A stretch of DNA of 5,736 nt from Actinomycetes bacterium. GTDB taxonomy: Bacteria > Actinomycetota > Actinomycetes > Propionibacteriales > Propionibacteriaceae. Every line of letters starts with the position of its first letter. The first letter of the stretch is position 1. This document shows, piece after piece, positions 5,613 to 5,736 of the stretch. The notes under the pieces are model-generated. The model did no database searches and had not been told where the DNA came from. It worked only from the letters and a program-made list of their open reading frames with translations. The position numbers and the translations under genes are program-made. The DNA is taken from positions 1-5,736 of the forward strand of contig WQUE01000112.1 in assembly GCA_009785885.1 (NCBI GenBank). Reading direction: 5' to 3'.

Positions 5613-5736
5613 ATGACCAGGGGCAAGAACACGGCTGGCTCGGGCGGGCGGATCCGCCGCTCGCTGGAGGGACGGGGGCCGACGCCGAAGGCCGAGGACC
5701 GCGTCTACCACAAGGCCTACAAGGCCAAACAGGATC
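5613..5736 (+). CDS. rlmB: RlmB-type 23S rRNA (guanosine-2'-O-)methyltransferase, N-terminal 41 codons only
   Basis: Only 41 residues are visible, and the catalytic SpoU/TrmH knot lies beyond the window. The visible part reads GSGGRIRRSLEGRGPTPKAEDRVYHKAYKAKQ. It matches the basic N-terminal extension typical of actinobacterial RlmB proteins (SGG, basic run, LEG-GPTPKAE-R-YHKA-KAK). RlmB methylates the 2'-O of a guanosine (G2251 in E. coli) in 23S rRNA. In Mycobacterium and relatives it is encoded right after cysS; here a small gene and a three-gene operon lie between them. The ATG at 5613 is supported by the -10 box 8 nt upstream and by the protein beginning near the conserved extension. The call rests on a short stretch plus gene order. 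Confidence 0.82.
   Translation, partial: MTRGKNTAGSGGRIRRSLEGRGPTPKAEDRVYHKAYKAKQD

Noticed and set aside
3812..5632. Minus-strand open frame of 606 codons opposite the HTH and DUF4173 genes
   Set aside because: Its composition (Gly, Arg, Glu, Gln, Asp repeats) is the usual shadow of a membrane-protein gene in high-GC DNA, and the plus strand has clear ribosome binding sites, membrane helices and family motifs.
1..5736. tRNA or rRNA genes, CRISPR arrays, insertion sequences, attachment sites
   Set aside because: None seen by reading the sequence. In particular no tRNA-Cys-like cloverleaf, CCA-ended tRNA or T-loop motif stood out near cysS, and no transposase or integrase motif appears in any credible frame.

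Overview
The window looks like chromosomal DNA from a high-GC Gram-positive bacterium (Actinomycetota). Coding stretches are very GC-rich with G/C in most third codon positions. GTG starts occur. Three genes have an actinobacterial TANNNT -10 box only 7-8 nt before the start codon, which implies leaderless transcripts. The cysteinyl-tRNA synthetase and the start of an RlmB-type rRNA methyltransferase both have actinobacterial-style sequences. The genus cannot be named from this sequence.

Layout. Bases 1-831 (+) hold the C-terminal part of an McrC-like nuclease subunit of a McrBC-type restriction system; its N-terminus and any McrB partner lie outside the window. Converging on it (-, start near 1243-1261) is a lone PIN-domain, VapC-like ribonuclease gene with all its catalytic acidic residues. 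Its natural end seems to be disturbed by a one-base insertion in a run of six C (877-882). Divergent from the PIN gene, after about 90 bp, is cysS (1352-2764, +), a full-length cysteinyl-tRNA synthetase. A 75-residue protein of unknown function (2870-3097, -) converges on cysS. A 160-bp divergent control region follows, with three 21-bp-spaced repeats over a promoter. It drives a three-gene run on +: a DUF2975-like four-helix membrane protein (3258-3722), a small Xre/YozG-like HTH regulator (3733-3957), and a polytopic DUF4153/DUF4173-like membrane protein (3947-5578). The window ends in the first 41 codons of rlmB (5613 on, +), which has its own promoter.

How the parts fit. cysS followed by rlmB is a familiar actinobacterial gene order (for example in Mycobacterium), so these two are probably the ancestral backbone and this cysS is probably the housekeeping copy. 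The small gene and the DUF2975-HTH-DUF4173 module appear to have been placed between them. The McrC and PIN genes form a defence/toxin-type block on the other side of cysS. The HTH protein is a reasonable candidate to bind the repeats ahead of its own operon and control two membrane proteins of unknown function. The points most worth following are the repeat operator, the homopolymer frameshift in the PIN gene, and the orphan PIN ribonuclease beside the gene that charges tRNA-Cys.
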